This document shows, one piece after another, positions 33,600 through 43,873 of a stretch of 64,000 nucleotides of DNA (the stretch's first letter is position 1; every line of letters starts with the position of its first letter). Made by a program: the position numbers and the translations under genes. The stretch is from the NCBI GenBank assembly GCA_024364735.1, contig JAGFNQ010005388.1, forward strand, positions 564,876 through 628,875. The letters are read 5' to 3'. Origin of the DNA: Boesenbergia rotunda. Taxonomy: Eukaryota > Streptophyta > Magnoliopsida > Zingiberales > Zingiberaceae. The notes under the pieces are model-generated. The model did not search any database. It saw only the letters and a list, made by a program, of their open reading frames with translations, and had not been told where the DNA came from.

Positions 33600-34115
33600 A
33601 TCCTTGGGCCTGAGAGTGGTTGGCAGCCAATTTCGTTGACAGGTGTCATTGCTGCTACGGCTGTGAAGAAAGCTTACCGGAAAGCTACACTCTATGTACA
33701 TCCGGATAAATTACAACAAAGAGGTGCTAGCATTCGCCAAAAGTACATTTGTGAGAAGGTTTTTGATCTTCTCAAGGCAAGTCCTCCAGTTGTCTTAGTT
33801 TGCCTGTGTATGACACAGGAATAAAATCGAAAATGCATAACCATGTGACAGTAAATAGTTTCTAAAGTGTTTTCTATATTGTCTTGTCAGCAACTGTGGG
33901 AGATTAATACTAGTTCATAGCATTAGAAAATCAAACTTGTACAAGTTGTTGTTCCTAAATTAGTACTAGTTAATAGGTTAGAAACTATATCATAAACGTT
34001 GGATCCATAAGTCAGTTTTGCTCCTTACATCTGCCTTATTTATATTGTACAAACTAATCACCATTTTCTAATGATGCAGGATGCGTGGAACAAATTCAAC
34101 TCAGAAGAGCGATAA
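33600..34115 (+). pseudogene. captured auxilin-like J-domain gene, last two exons
   Basis: Exon 33600-33776 follows acceptor TCTCAG and reads ILGPESGWQPISLTGVIAAT, AVKKAYRKATLYVHPDK, LQQRGASIRQKYICEKVFDL, LK. The next exon starts at 34080 after acceptor TGCAG and reads DAWNKFNSEER then stop at 34113-34115. The HPD motif of the J-domain is intact. The wording fits plant auxilin-like proteins, which recruit Hsc70 to uncoat clathrin vesicles (JAC1 relatives). The intron between the exons has a GC donor (AAG|GCAAGT). The N-terminal part of the gene is absent. The fragment itself is open, but it has no start. Confidence 0.8.
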
Positions 34116-34400
34116 ACATGAAGAATGCATATACACTGTAGTGTAGTCTTCACCCTCGAACCTTTCATTTGTAGTGCATAAATGCGTTTTAGATTCCAAA
34201 TTAGCATGCTCAGTTCTGTATTTATTCCACTGAACATTCTTTTGCATATGTAAATTTGGAAAATTCTTCCCAATTTATTATTTTGCATGAAGAATGCATT
34301 CTTTTGCATATGTATATACATGAAGAATGCATTCTTTTGCATAAATGCGTTTTAGCGATAAACATGAAGAATGCATTCTTTTGCATATGTATATAATCTC
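34116..34400. repeat. ATGAAGAATGCATTCTTTTGCAT repeats in CACTA F
   Basis: The palindromic core GAATGCATTC with flanking ATGAA and TTTTGCATA recurs at about 34289, 34322 and 34367, with a partial copy near 34119 in the 3' end of the auxilin-like exon region. Confidence 0.7.
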
Positions 34401-34589
34401 TTATCCCTATTTATTATTTTTATGCAGTGTTAAAGCAGATCGAGTTAACAAGCAGCCCCAAAGAACAACTTGTGAATGATGAAGTTTTATAGAACTTGTG
34501 AATTGAGATATTTTTTGTATTTAATATGGAATACAAACACTTTTGTAAATAATGCACTGTATTATAAGTGAATTTTGTAAACTATTATC

Positions 34590-34718
34590 AGTGTAAATTA
34601 TGAATATTATCAATTGTGAATAAAAATGCTTGTAAATTGTGAATATTGTAAATTGTGAATATTATCAATTGTGAATAAAAATGTTTATAAATTGTGAATA
34701 TTATAAATTGTGAAAAAC
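34590..34718 (+). repeat. short tandem repeats (AAATTGTGAATATT)
   Basis: Units of TGTAAATTGTGAATATTATC and AATTGTGAATAAAAATG alternate about three times just inside the right subterminal array of F. Confidence 0.7.
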
Positions 34719-34730
34719 ACTGCCTATTAA

Positions 34731-35010
34731 AAAGACAACGTTTTTTAAGTAACAATACACAACACGATTTTTGCGTTGTCTTTGTGCCAAACCACAACGC
34801 TTTTTCCGCGTTGTCTTTGATACCCGACTTTTAACAACAGCGTCAATAACAACGCTTTTTAAAAACCAATAGACAACGCGAAAAAAGCGTTGTCTTTGCT
34901 CCAAACCACAACGCGGAAAAAGCGTTGTCGTAGATATACTTTCTACAACGGCTTCATCAACATCGCTTTTTAAGCATTAACGACAACGCGGAAAAAGCGT
35001 TGTTGTTTAA
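34731..35010. repeat. right subterminal repeats of CACTA F
   Basis: Repeated GACAACGCGGAAAAAGCG and GCGTTGTCTTTG words in both orientations, mirroring the left end. Confidence 0.8.
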
Positions 35011-35029
35011 CTTTTTTCTTGTAGTGGAA

Positions 35030-35640
35030 GATCACAACCAAGCCTTACCTGAAAACCCACACACCAAGCTTTCCTCTGCCCCTTTCTGTTTCGATCAGAA
35101 GAAACCCAGCCACATGCAAGAGCCCTAATTTCCAGAAATCCGTAGGAAGAGGACTAGGTTAGCTCCAACTCACGGTACCAAAAACAATCAATAGCGGTCT
35201 CAACTCACTAGGAGGGCCGCTGGCAGTGGCACTCAGCCGGGAAGGAGCAATTCGCCTGTCGTAGCTAGCGATGAAGATGCGGTGTTGACGCAGGGTACTG
35301 CTTGCCTGGGCATCAGTAGCTAGGGCACGCGATCGAGGAAGAAGAAAAGGTAAGTGAGGAGGTGTCGCCTCCTTGCTTGCGCGATGAAGAAGAAGAGAGC
35401 GAGAGGAGTCGGGGCTCACCTCGCGAGGGTGAAAGGAAGCGCCGCTCTGGGGCTTCCTTGGACTCGGGCGATGAAGAAGGGGAAGAGGCGTCGACTCGTG
35501 GCTGCGAGGGGTTTGTGTGAGAGAAGCGGAAATGGTCGGGGGTTTGGGTGGTTGGCGGGCGAGGAAGAGAAAAGATTAGGGGTTTGTGCGACAAGAAAAA
35601 AGATGATTAAGAATCGAAAAATAAGAGAATGAGGATTCAA
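35030..35640. other. GC-rich block in the right arm of CACTA E
   Basis: Markedly richer in G and C than its neighbours, with overlapping frames on both strands, such as minus-strand 35313-35594. It could be the first exon and leader of a lost minus-strand transposase gene, but no known motif is visible. Confidence 0.35.
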
Positions 35641-35694
35641 TAGTTCGTTGTTTTTTTGCAGTTGGATATCCACCGTTGATTTTGTTTATTGCTT

Positions 35695-35980
35695 GAACAG
35701 CACAACAATACAACAACAATAGTTTAATATAACTGTTGTCTATTGTCATAATAGACAACAGTTTATCACATCAGTTGTTGTAAATCCCGCCTATAGACAA
35801 CATTTATTTTATAACTGTTGTCGTTGAGTATACATACGACAACATTTTGTTATTACTGTTGTCTTTTTACGTATACAGACCAACAACAATAACGGTTAAT
35901 ACTAAAATTGTTGTTAAATTGACATAAGACAACACTTTATCAAAAAACCATTATCGATTATGTGTTGTTGAATGCAAAAA
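35695..35980. repeat. right subterminal repeats of CACTA E
   Basis: ACAACAGTTTAT, AACTGTTGTC and related words in both orientations match the left array at 25190-25580. Confidence 0.8.
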
Positions 35981-35994
35981 TTCTAATAGTGTAA

Positions 35995-36168
35995 AGGAGA
36001 CATGGGATGATCCATCATCCTCAGAGGAAGAAGAAGAGCAAGTCTCCCACTTTGCTCTTATGGCACAAGACCACTCGGATTCATCAGATGATGAACGAAG
36101 CTCAAACAGTGAAGATGAGAGCTCCTCCACTTCATCATCAGAGTTAGAAGCTTCGGTAAGTGAGGTAT
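35995..36168 (+). pseudogene. gag of element B, middle part
   Basis: Continues gag after the CACTA: KETWDDPSSSEEEEEQVSHF, ALMAQDHSDSSDDE and a Ser/Glu-rich stretch to SVSEV, then broken by solo LTR C2. The acidic Ser-rich linker after the zinc knuckle is usual in Sirevirus gag. Confidence 0.85.
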
Positions 36169-38387
36169 TGTTGGGACCGGGTCCATGTTGACATGGATGC
36201 GGGTTCGTAATTTTAAAATTAATTACGTGCAGCGGAAGGTTTAGCATAAATAATTTCACAAATTATTTAACCACACATCTAAGTATGCAACCTTATATTA
36301 TGTAGACATGATCATAGATTTAAAATTTTGCAGAAAGTAAACTAATTTACTTAATACCTCGCGTAACTCGAAGGAAGGGACGAGATCCAACCGTAAGCGT
36401 CCCTTGGAAGCTCCGCCTCTATTCGCGTCCATGCCGAGTTTTCTTCGGGATGACTTCGCAAAGCCACGACTTTCGTGCTGACAAGAACTACTAGATTCTC
36501 CAAAGGCACGACAAGAATACCAAGAGAGAGAGATGGGAAGACTAACCACCAAACGAAGAACGGAATCAAGATTCCGGGGAGGAAGGAGTCGCGCCCGCTT
36601 CTTCTTCTTCTCACGGTAGCTGCTTGGTGGATGAAGCTCACGGCAACAAAGGGAGTGCCTCTAGGGCCGGCGGCACTAGAGGAGGGAGAGAGAGAGAGGG
36701 AGAGAGAGAGGGCTTATTCCTTGATCTCTTAGATTAATTTCCAAGCCTTGCCTTGGTTCCTTTATATAGTAGTCTCTCAATCGCCAAGTCTCTTTTTTAT
36801 GGAATAAATTTTCATAAGAAATTTATCATATAAATTTTTCTATGAATTATTCCATCATGTCAAGTTTTTATCATAATTTAATTTATAATAAAAACAACTA
36901 TGTCTCCCTTTTTATTATGGAATAAATTTTCACAAGAAATTTATTATATAAATTTTTCTTATCATAGAAAAATCAATTCATAATTGATTTTATAAAATAA
37001 AATAAACTATTCAAAGTTTATTTTAATTTCCATGAAAATAATAAACCAAACTTCGGTTTATAAAATTTTATATATATTATCCATAATTTTATAAAACAAA
37101 CCATGCTCGGTTTATTTTATAATTTGAACCAAACAATTTGGTTCTCCCCTTTTAATGTGGCCGGCCAAACAAAGAGGGTGGGGACCCGCTTTGGCCGGCC
37201 AAACCCAAGCCTATACCATACGAATTAAACTCATTTAATTCGTCCAATAAGTCTTCAAAAGACTTAGCCATTTTATGCTTCCGATGCGTCTCTGAAAAAT
37301 TCAGATTCGACTTATCTCTCTTGATCGAAAAATCTAATTTTCAACTCGTTTTAAATCCCTCGGATTACTCGTAGTGCGTGTGACTAAATAGGCTTTCGAT
37401 TTATGTTGGCCGTCTATAATTAACCAATTATAGAACGATCATGACTGACACCTAGTAGTACATCATGATCCCCAATTAATCGAAAGATCAACGGTTGACC
37501 TCAGAAATTATTCTGAAACCCTTCAGCAGCTATAATGAATCGTGCCCCATTCCCTTCACCATCTTATACCCACTTGGTTCAGGACACGGTCTATGTGTGT
37601 CAGTCTCCACTAGGCTGACTACGTCACACCTAGCCCAAGCAATATTTTTCTCGTCCTACGGATTCTAGTTACTCTCATGTTTCTGAGAGATTCATACTCT
37701 GAACATGTCATGCTCTGGCCAGAGGCTTCGAGTAACAATCCGACGATAGGCCTTGGGTATACATCTCCTCGCAAGGAGTGGTGAATCCTTTGTTGGCTGT
37801 TCAAACATATTCGGGCACTTCGGCTTATACCCAACCATCCTGGGTCCACACCTCCTTAGAGATGCTTGCTTAAGATGTCAAAGTATAAGTCTCCATGACC
37901 AAGATGACTTGAACACCGGAAGTCAAAGGAACATCGCACTTAAGCTGCAGTAAGAACTTCATTGACATATCTATATGTAGATTACCATATGAAGTTTTAC
38001 AGCCAGTCACTCCAATGAACTAGTTCCCTTAACTAGCATTCATGTTTATCTCCGGACATCCCAATGTCACCAGCCAGTGAGAATCAGCTGATTAGAGAAT
38101 AACTCATGCTAGTCTCAACAGAATTGATAGTGTCCGTATTTATCAATTCATCGACTAGGGACAATTTCAATACTTCACAATTGCACATGTAGAGATAATC
38201 ACTAGTTGTGAATTCATCATAAATTCTCTCATGCTGTGAATTGTATTGCGGACATTCAGTAAATGAGTTCAAGATCTCAATCAAATACACAAGCATGTAT
38301 ACTTAAATAGTGAATATTCATTTATTAAAATAAATGATTACAATCATAAGGCGATTGCCTTAGGACACTTCTCTCACAATACTAACA
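36169..38387 (-). mobile_element. Angela-like copia solo LTR C2
   Basis: 2219 bases, same family and orientation as C1 (minus strand TGTTAGTATTGTG...GGTCCCAACA), with a perfect duplication GGTAT at 36164-36168 and 38388-38392. A minus-strand TATATAAAGG lies near 36761-36770. An AG/CT dinucleotide run is at 36685-36712. No internal element sequence is present. Confidence 0.9.
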
Positions 38388-38392
38388 GGTAT

Positions 38393-38877
38393 ATCACATA
38401 CCCTCCTCTACTTTAGTAATGATAATTTCTAGCACTAACCTGGACTTAGCTAAGGCTAGAAGTAAAATTAAGGAGCTAAAAGAAGAAATTGTCATGCTTA
38501 GAGTAGAATCTACTAAACTTAAAGAATTGCATGCTAGTTCTACTTCTTCACATGCTTTACAGTCTGAAACTGAAAATAGGGAACTAAGGAAACAAGTAGA
38601 TGACCTCACAAAGGCCCTTAGGAAATTCCAAGTAGGATCTAGTAACCTGGACATGATCATCAACATTCAAAGGGATGTGTATAACAAGGCCGGGTTGGGT
38701 TATAGGCCTAAGACAAAGGAAGTGGCCTTTGTTTCACTTACCGGTAGGATTGGTGCATCTAGGAGACTAGGGGCTAGGGGAAACACAATGAAGGCATGGG
38801 TACCTAAGAGATTTCTGAATGATGCTTATGGATCAAAGATATGGGTACCAAAAGAGTATGTTTTCCATGTTGTTTAG
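38393..38877 (+). pseudogene. gag C-terminus of element B
   Basis: Resumes in phase after C2: ISSTNLDLAKARSKIKELKE, a heptad-like coiled coil through KQVDDLTKALRKFQ, then the link to protease (NTMKAWVPKRFLNDAYGSK). A TAG at 38875-38877 interrupts the polyprotein just before protease; it probably arose from CAG. Confidence 0.8.
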
Positions 38878-40104
38878 GTAAAGGTGAAGGAGGCCTCAAC
38901 TATGTGGATAGTAGAAAGTGGATGCTCAAGACACATGACCGGGGATGTGAGCAAATTCACCACTATTAGCTACTTAAGAGAAGGGACGATCTCCTTTGGG
39001 AATAGTGGAAAATTGAGGATCATTGGTAGGGGCACAATTGAGGTATCTTTCACCATTTCTATACATAAGGTACTTCTAATCAAAGATATGAAATTCAATT
39101 TATTAAGTGTGAGTCAATTATGTGATGTCGGTTTTAAAGTTGAATTTCATGCTAGGAAATGTGTAATAAGGCATAATGAATCAAACACTATCATATTAGA
39201 AGGGTTTAGAGAGGCAAATTTATATTATCTTGATCTTACTTATGCTACTAACAATGTTGCTAAGTGTTTCATGTCCAAAGAAGAAGAAAGATGGTTGTGG
39301 CACTGGAGACTTGGACATGTCAACATGAGGAGCATTGCAAGAGTGGCCAAGGAAGAGTTGGTGAAGGGGCTACCAATGATCAAGTGTGAGAAGACCAAAT
39401 TGTGTGATGCATGCCAAGAGGGTAAGCAATCAAAAGCATCACACAAACGTAAAACTCTAACCACTACTTCTTTACCTTTAGAACTTTTGCATATAGATTT
39501 GTTTGATTGCCATAGCACTCCCTCACTTGTAGGGAGTAAATATTGCCTAGTCATAGTAGATGATTTTTCTAGGTTTACATGGGTTTATTTCTTGAAACAT
39601 AAGGATGATACCCTAGAAATTTTTATAGGATTTAGTAAAAGGGTAGAAAACGGAAAACAAATCAAAATAAACCGAATTAGGAGTGACCACGGTGGGGAGT
39701 TCCAAAACGCAAGTTTCACATAATTTTGTGTTGAAAATGGGTATAAGCATGAATTCTCATGCCCAAGGACTCCTCAACAAAATGGGGTAGTTGAGAGAAG
39801 AAACCAAGCCCTACAAGAAGCTGCTAGGATTATGCTTAATGCATATTCTCTTCCTAGCTATTTTTGGGCCGAAGCGGTTAACACCGCTTGCTATATTCAA
39901 AATCGGGTTTTAGTACATAGGTTCCTAGGAAAAACACCTTTTGAACTATGGAATGGAAGGGTACCACAAGTCCACTATTTTAGGGTCTTTGGATGTAAAG
40001 TCTACATCTTAAATACCAAAGACGACCTAAGGAAGTTTGAGTCAAAAGCCGATAAAGGAATTCTAGTAGGGTACTCCTTGACTAGTAGAGGTTATAGAGT
40101 TTAG
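38878..40104 (+). pseudogene. protease and integrase of element B
   Basis: Copia order, with protease before integrase. The protease core reads WIVESGCSRHMTGD: the catalytic Asp of the usual DSG is Glu here. GAG-pre-integrase and the zinc domain follow (HWRLGHVNMRS ... CEKTKLCDACQEGK), then the DDE core with LHIDLFD, RSDHGGEFQN and the Glu in QQNGVVERRN. Stops at 39721-39723 (TAA) and 40102-40104 (TAG) break the frame, and both fit single transitions. The C-terminal VFGCKVYILN motif is present. Not functional as it stands. Confidence 0.9.
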
Positions 40105-40123
40105 AACAAGAGGACAAAAGTGA

Positions 40124-41968
40124 TTGAGGAGTCCTCAAATGTTAAATTTGATGAAACAACTAGTACCTTCTAGGGCCTCAATTGATAAGGATATAGAGGA
40201 GGTCCAACCCCTTGCCCAAAGAATCCAAAATCGACATTTGGAGGGCAATGATCAAGGGGGAGTAAGAAGTGCCCTAGAGGATGAGGAAGAAGGAGTAAAT
40301 GAACCCACAACCTCTAGGCCCTTGAGACATCACCATGATCACCCTGTTGACCAAATAGTGGGTGATGTCACTCAAGGAGTAAGGACTAGGTCCTATTTTA
40401 GGGATCAAACTAGTCAAATAGCTCTAATCTCCCAATTGGAACCCAAGTCCATTGATGAAGCATTGGGAGATGTTGATTGGGTCTTAGCCATGCAAGAAGA
40501 GCTAAATCAATTTGAGAGGAGTGAAGTTTGGGAGTTAGTTCCTAGGCCCAATGATTGCACTATTGTAACCACTAGATGGGTCTTTAGGAACAAACTAGAT
40601 GACCAAGATAAAATCACCAGGAACAAGGCTAGATTGGTAGCTAGGGGGTTTAACAAAGTTGAGGGACTAGATTATGATGAGACTTATGCCCCCGTAGCTA
40701 GGTTAGAATCAATTAGAATTCTACTAGACTATGCCGCTCACATGGGTTTCACATTCCACCAAATCGATGTGAAGTCGGCATTCCTTAATGGGATCATTAA
40801 GGAAGAGGTCTATGTAGAACAACCCCCTGGGTTTGAGGACCCTATCTTTCCAAGACACGTGTTCAAATTAAGAAAAGCCTTATATGGATTGAAACAAACT
40901 CCTCGGGCTTGGTATGAAAGGCTTTCTTCATTTTTGGTGTCTAAGGGGTTTAGAAGAGGAACAATTGACCCTACTTTGTTCCTAAAATCTAAGGATAAGG
41001 ACATATTTGTTGCCCAAGTCTATGTAGACGATATCATTTTTGGGTCAACAAATAATGACTTCCTACAAGAATTCATCAAGTGTATGGAAGATGAATTTGA
41101 GATGAGTCTTGTAGGAGAGTTAACCTTCTTTTTAGGCCTTCAAGTTAAGCAAACTAATGAAGGTACACATGTTTTTCAAACCAAATATACTAAGGAGATA
41201 TTAAAGAAATTTGATTTAAAAAATGCTAAGGTAGCATCTACACCCATAGGAACCAATGTGAAAATGGATAGTGACCTTGAAGGGAAAATGGTAGACTCTA
41301 AACAATATAGAAGCATGATTGGTAGCCTCCTATACCTAACCGCTAGTAGACCAGACATACTTTTTGCGGTGGGTATGTGTGCTAGGTACCAATCTTGTGC
41401 CAAAGAGTCCCATTTGATTGTAGTTAAGAGGATCCTAAAATATGTGAAAGGTACCCTAAATGTCGGACTTTGGTATCCTAGAACTCCTAGTGTTGATCTA
41501 ATTGGATACACCGACTCTGATTATACGGGTTGTAAGCTAGATAGGAAGAGTACAAGTGGAGGGTGTCAATTCCTTGGGTCTTCCTTAGTTAGTTGGAGTA
41601 GTAGGAAATAACCATGCGTTGCCCTATCAACAACGGAGGCGAAATATGTGGCAATGGGTGGGTGTGTTTCCCAACTCCTTTGGATTATGCACACCTTAGA
41701 GGATTATGAGTTACATTACACCAAGGTCAAAGTCTTGTGTGATAATGTAAGTACAATCAATATAACCAAAAATCTGGTTCATCACTCTAGGACAAAACGC
41801 ATTGAAGTGAAACATCACTTCATTAGAGACCATGTGGCAAGGGGAGATATAGAACTACACTATGTTGAATCAAAGTCGAACCTAGCCGATATCTTTACCA
41901 AGCCTCTTCCCGAATCGGAGTTTACATCCTTAAGAAGAGGCCTTGGAATGTGTTTTGTGGAAGTGTAG
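40124..41968 (+). pseudogene. reverse transcriptase and RNase H of element B
   Basis: The frame shifts by one between 40104 and about 40200, then stays open to a TAA at 41609-41611 and reads on in the same frame to 41968. Reverse transcriptase begins near WVFRNKLDDQDKI, with ARLVARGFNKVEGLDYDETY, QIDVKSAFLNG, ALYGLKQTPRAWYE and the catalytic YVDDIIFGST (about 41021). RNase H has GYTDSDYTGCKLDRKSTSG, then after the stop TTEAKYVAMGGC, VLCDNVSTINITKN, KHHFIRDHVARGD and ADIFTKPLPE. The wording is typical of Sireviruses. It would copy element RNA into cDNA in the particle. Confidence 0.92.
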
Positions 41969-42932
41969 GATGAATTTTGAGATATTGGATATGAAAAAGG
42001 GTGTCTGATCCATTAGGGTGATACATTTGGTTCACTTGTGCTTGTGGTACATTGTTGAACCATTAGAAGTATCAAAATATGAAAACTAGACCAACTATGG
42101 GGAAGGCAAGTGTTTAATCAATGGACACTTTGTCTCAAGATCATAGTTGGACATTTTAAACCTTTGAAAACTATTTTATGTCTTATATACTTTGCCATGT
42201 TTTAAAAGTCATATGATTGCAAAACTAGATTGTAATTTTGATACAAAATGTAGTGGTTTTCAAAACTTTTGAGTTTTTATCAAAAGTCATGCATGTTTAA
42301 AATTTTATATGGGCTACTATTTTCCCTGATAGAGTATATCATTTCAAACATGTATGCAAAATTTTACAATTTTTGGAATTTTCTGGAATTTTCTGGGAGT
42401 TTCTAAAATTCGGCAGAAAAGCTGAAAATTCAGACTGATGGCGTATCAGTCGACTGCCCCATGGGCAGTCGACTGGCACGACAAGTTTCAACCTCTGTGA
42501 GAAATTTCAGAAATCCAACTTTCTCCCATTTGATGCCATAGGGTTGGGTTGCTTGAGGCAATCCTTTTGATGGTGTCAAAGGGGGAGAATGGGTGGTTTA
42601 AGTTAGAATTTTGACTTAAAATGGATGATTTTAGGTATTTTGTCTAACTTAGACCTTGAAAGGTTAAAAATGGGGAGAAGACATGGATTAAGGGGGAGGT
42701 ACCTCTTAGGTTATGATATGTCTTATATTTTTAATGTTGTTGTTGATAAGTGGAAACTTAACTTGGATTGTGATTAGAATTGAAAATGGGGAGAAGACAT
42801 AGATTAAGGGGGAGGTTACCTCTTAGGGTCACTATGTCTTATTTTTTTCAATTGCTATCTTTCGCTATTGTTATTGTGGCTGTTATTTATCTCTAGCTTA
42901 AACATATTGCCACACATCAAAAAGGGGGAGAT
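41969..42932 (+). promoter_or_regulatory. 3' non-coding region of B with repeated polypurine tracts
   Basis: Four purine runs of one kind: CAAAGGGGGAGAATGGG (about 42577), TTAAGGGGGAGGTACCTC (about 42688), TTAAGGGGGAGGTTACCTC (about 42807) and AAAAAGGGGGAGAT directly before the LTR (42919-42932). The two middle ones sit in a duplicated block that also repeats GGGGAGAAGACAT. A single GTCGACTG palindrome pair lies at 42447-42480. Multiple polypurine tracts are a known Sirevirus trait. Confidence 0.85.
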
Positions 42933-43868
42933 TGTTGAGGCAATCGACCCTTAAATGATTGAAAGATCATAGTTTTGATGTGTGTGGGTGAATATGTTTA
43001 AGGTTAGAGTGTTATGTTGTATTTGATGTGTGTGATTCAGTTTGCAGGACTTAGAGAATCACACATGGTGAACATATACGAGGGACGAGAGCCGAGGGAA
43101 GAGAGCTCCAAGGGCAAGCCGGGAAGTGGACTTCAAATGCACACGTGAAGGGTGGCATGGAGGCAACCCAAGGGAAGGCTTGCGTGCGCATCCAAGGGAC
43201 GATAGCCAGAGGAAGAGGACTTCAAGGGACAAGCCAAGGGAGCAGACCTGAAGGCACACGTGAAGGAGAAGGTCCGGAGTGGCTGGAGCTGAGCTATGAG
43301 GCAGGGCAGTCGACTGGCCTTGGGGCAGTCGACTGCCAAAACTCACAGAAAGTTTGCGGCCTCGGACCAGTCGACTGGCATTTGGGCAGTCGACTGGTAT
43401 ACCCCAAAAACTAGCCGTTGTCTAGCAATTAATGCTAGACCAGTCGACTGCCCTTGGGGCAGTCGACTGGTGCGGGGCCGGACAGACTGCGAGTCTGTAC
43501 TGTTCACCTATAAAAGGAGTACCTTTTTGCACGTGCACGGTACGGTTTCGTACAGTGTCGAAGTGCTGCTCGTCTGAAGAGTATTTTCCACTTCCTCTCT
43601 TGTATTCTACTGTATTCTGAAAAGAGGAAGATCGACTATAAAGGTTTCTCCACCTCAAGGAGAGTTTTCGATAGTGAAAAGTGTTGCTCGCGGCGTGGAT
43701 CCTTGGACTAGTCACCCATCTGGGTGGATACCAAGTAAACAATAAGTGTTAGCATTGTATTCATTTTCATTTGCATATTATTTCCGCTGCGCTAACAAAT
43801 TTGTAGAGATCCAATCCGAAAAAGTGCTATTCACCCACCCCCCTCTAGCACGCCTAGACGATCCTTCA
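42933..43868 (+). repeat. 3' LTR of element B
   Basis: 936 bases, TGTTGAGGCAATCG to GATCCTTCA, uninterrupted. TATA box at 43508-43517. Three GTCGACTG palindrome pairs (about 43304-43338, 43366-43400 and 43437-43470). U5 has TTCCGCTGCGCTAAC. Differences from the 5' LTR are scattered single bases, a few per hundred by eye. Confidence 0.95.
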
Positions 43869-43873
43869 AACTT

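Larger units (their letters stand above)
29176..35026. mobile_element. CACTA transposon F carrying three host-gene fragments (Pack-CACTA)
   Basis: Ends CACTACAAGAATTTTTGC (left) and CACTACAAGAAAAAAG (right, minus strand), with a 3-base duplication GAA at 29173-29175 and 35027-35029. Subterminal repeats are of the CGACAACGC/GCGTTGTC type, different from those of E. The 5.85 kb contains no transposase but has pieces of a tryptophan aminotransferase-related gene, a GCN1-like gene and an auxilin-like gene, all on the plus strand with introns. It needs transposase from elsewhere. Confidence 0.92.
25159..35991. mobile_element. CACTA (EnSpm-like) transposon E, carrying nested CACTA F
   Basis: Ends are CACTACTAGAAAAAATGC (left) and, on the minus strand, CACTATTAGAATTTTTGC (right), both followed by ATTCAACAACA. 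A 3-base duplication TAA flanks it (25156-25158 and 35992-35994), and gag reads through in phase when it is removed. Subterminal repeats of CGACAACAGT-type words lie inside both ends. Without F it is about 5 kb. I find no recognisable transposase, so it is probably non-autonomous. Confidence 0.92.
20760..43868 (+). mobile_element. Sirevirus-type Ty1/copia element B (with nested insertions)
   Basis: Inserted in the 5' LTR of A with a perfect duplication AACTT (20755-20759 and 43869-43873). LTRs begin TGTTGAGGCAATCG and end GACGATCCTTCA; net lengths are about 934 and 936 bases once C1 is removed. Internal parts are a primer site, gag, protease, integrase, reverse transcriptase and RNase H, then a 3' region with repeated AAGGGGGAG tracts. 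CACTA element E and solo LTR C2 interrupt gag. Several in-frame stops show that it is inactive. RNase H wording (HHFIRDHVARGDIELH) is typical of Sireviruses. Confidence 0.95.

Noticed and set aside
35159..35673. GC-rich Ser/Pro-rich ORFs on both strands in the right arm of CACTA E
   Set aside because: Composition-driven overlapping frames with no domain; kept only as a GC-rich block.
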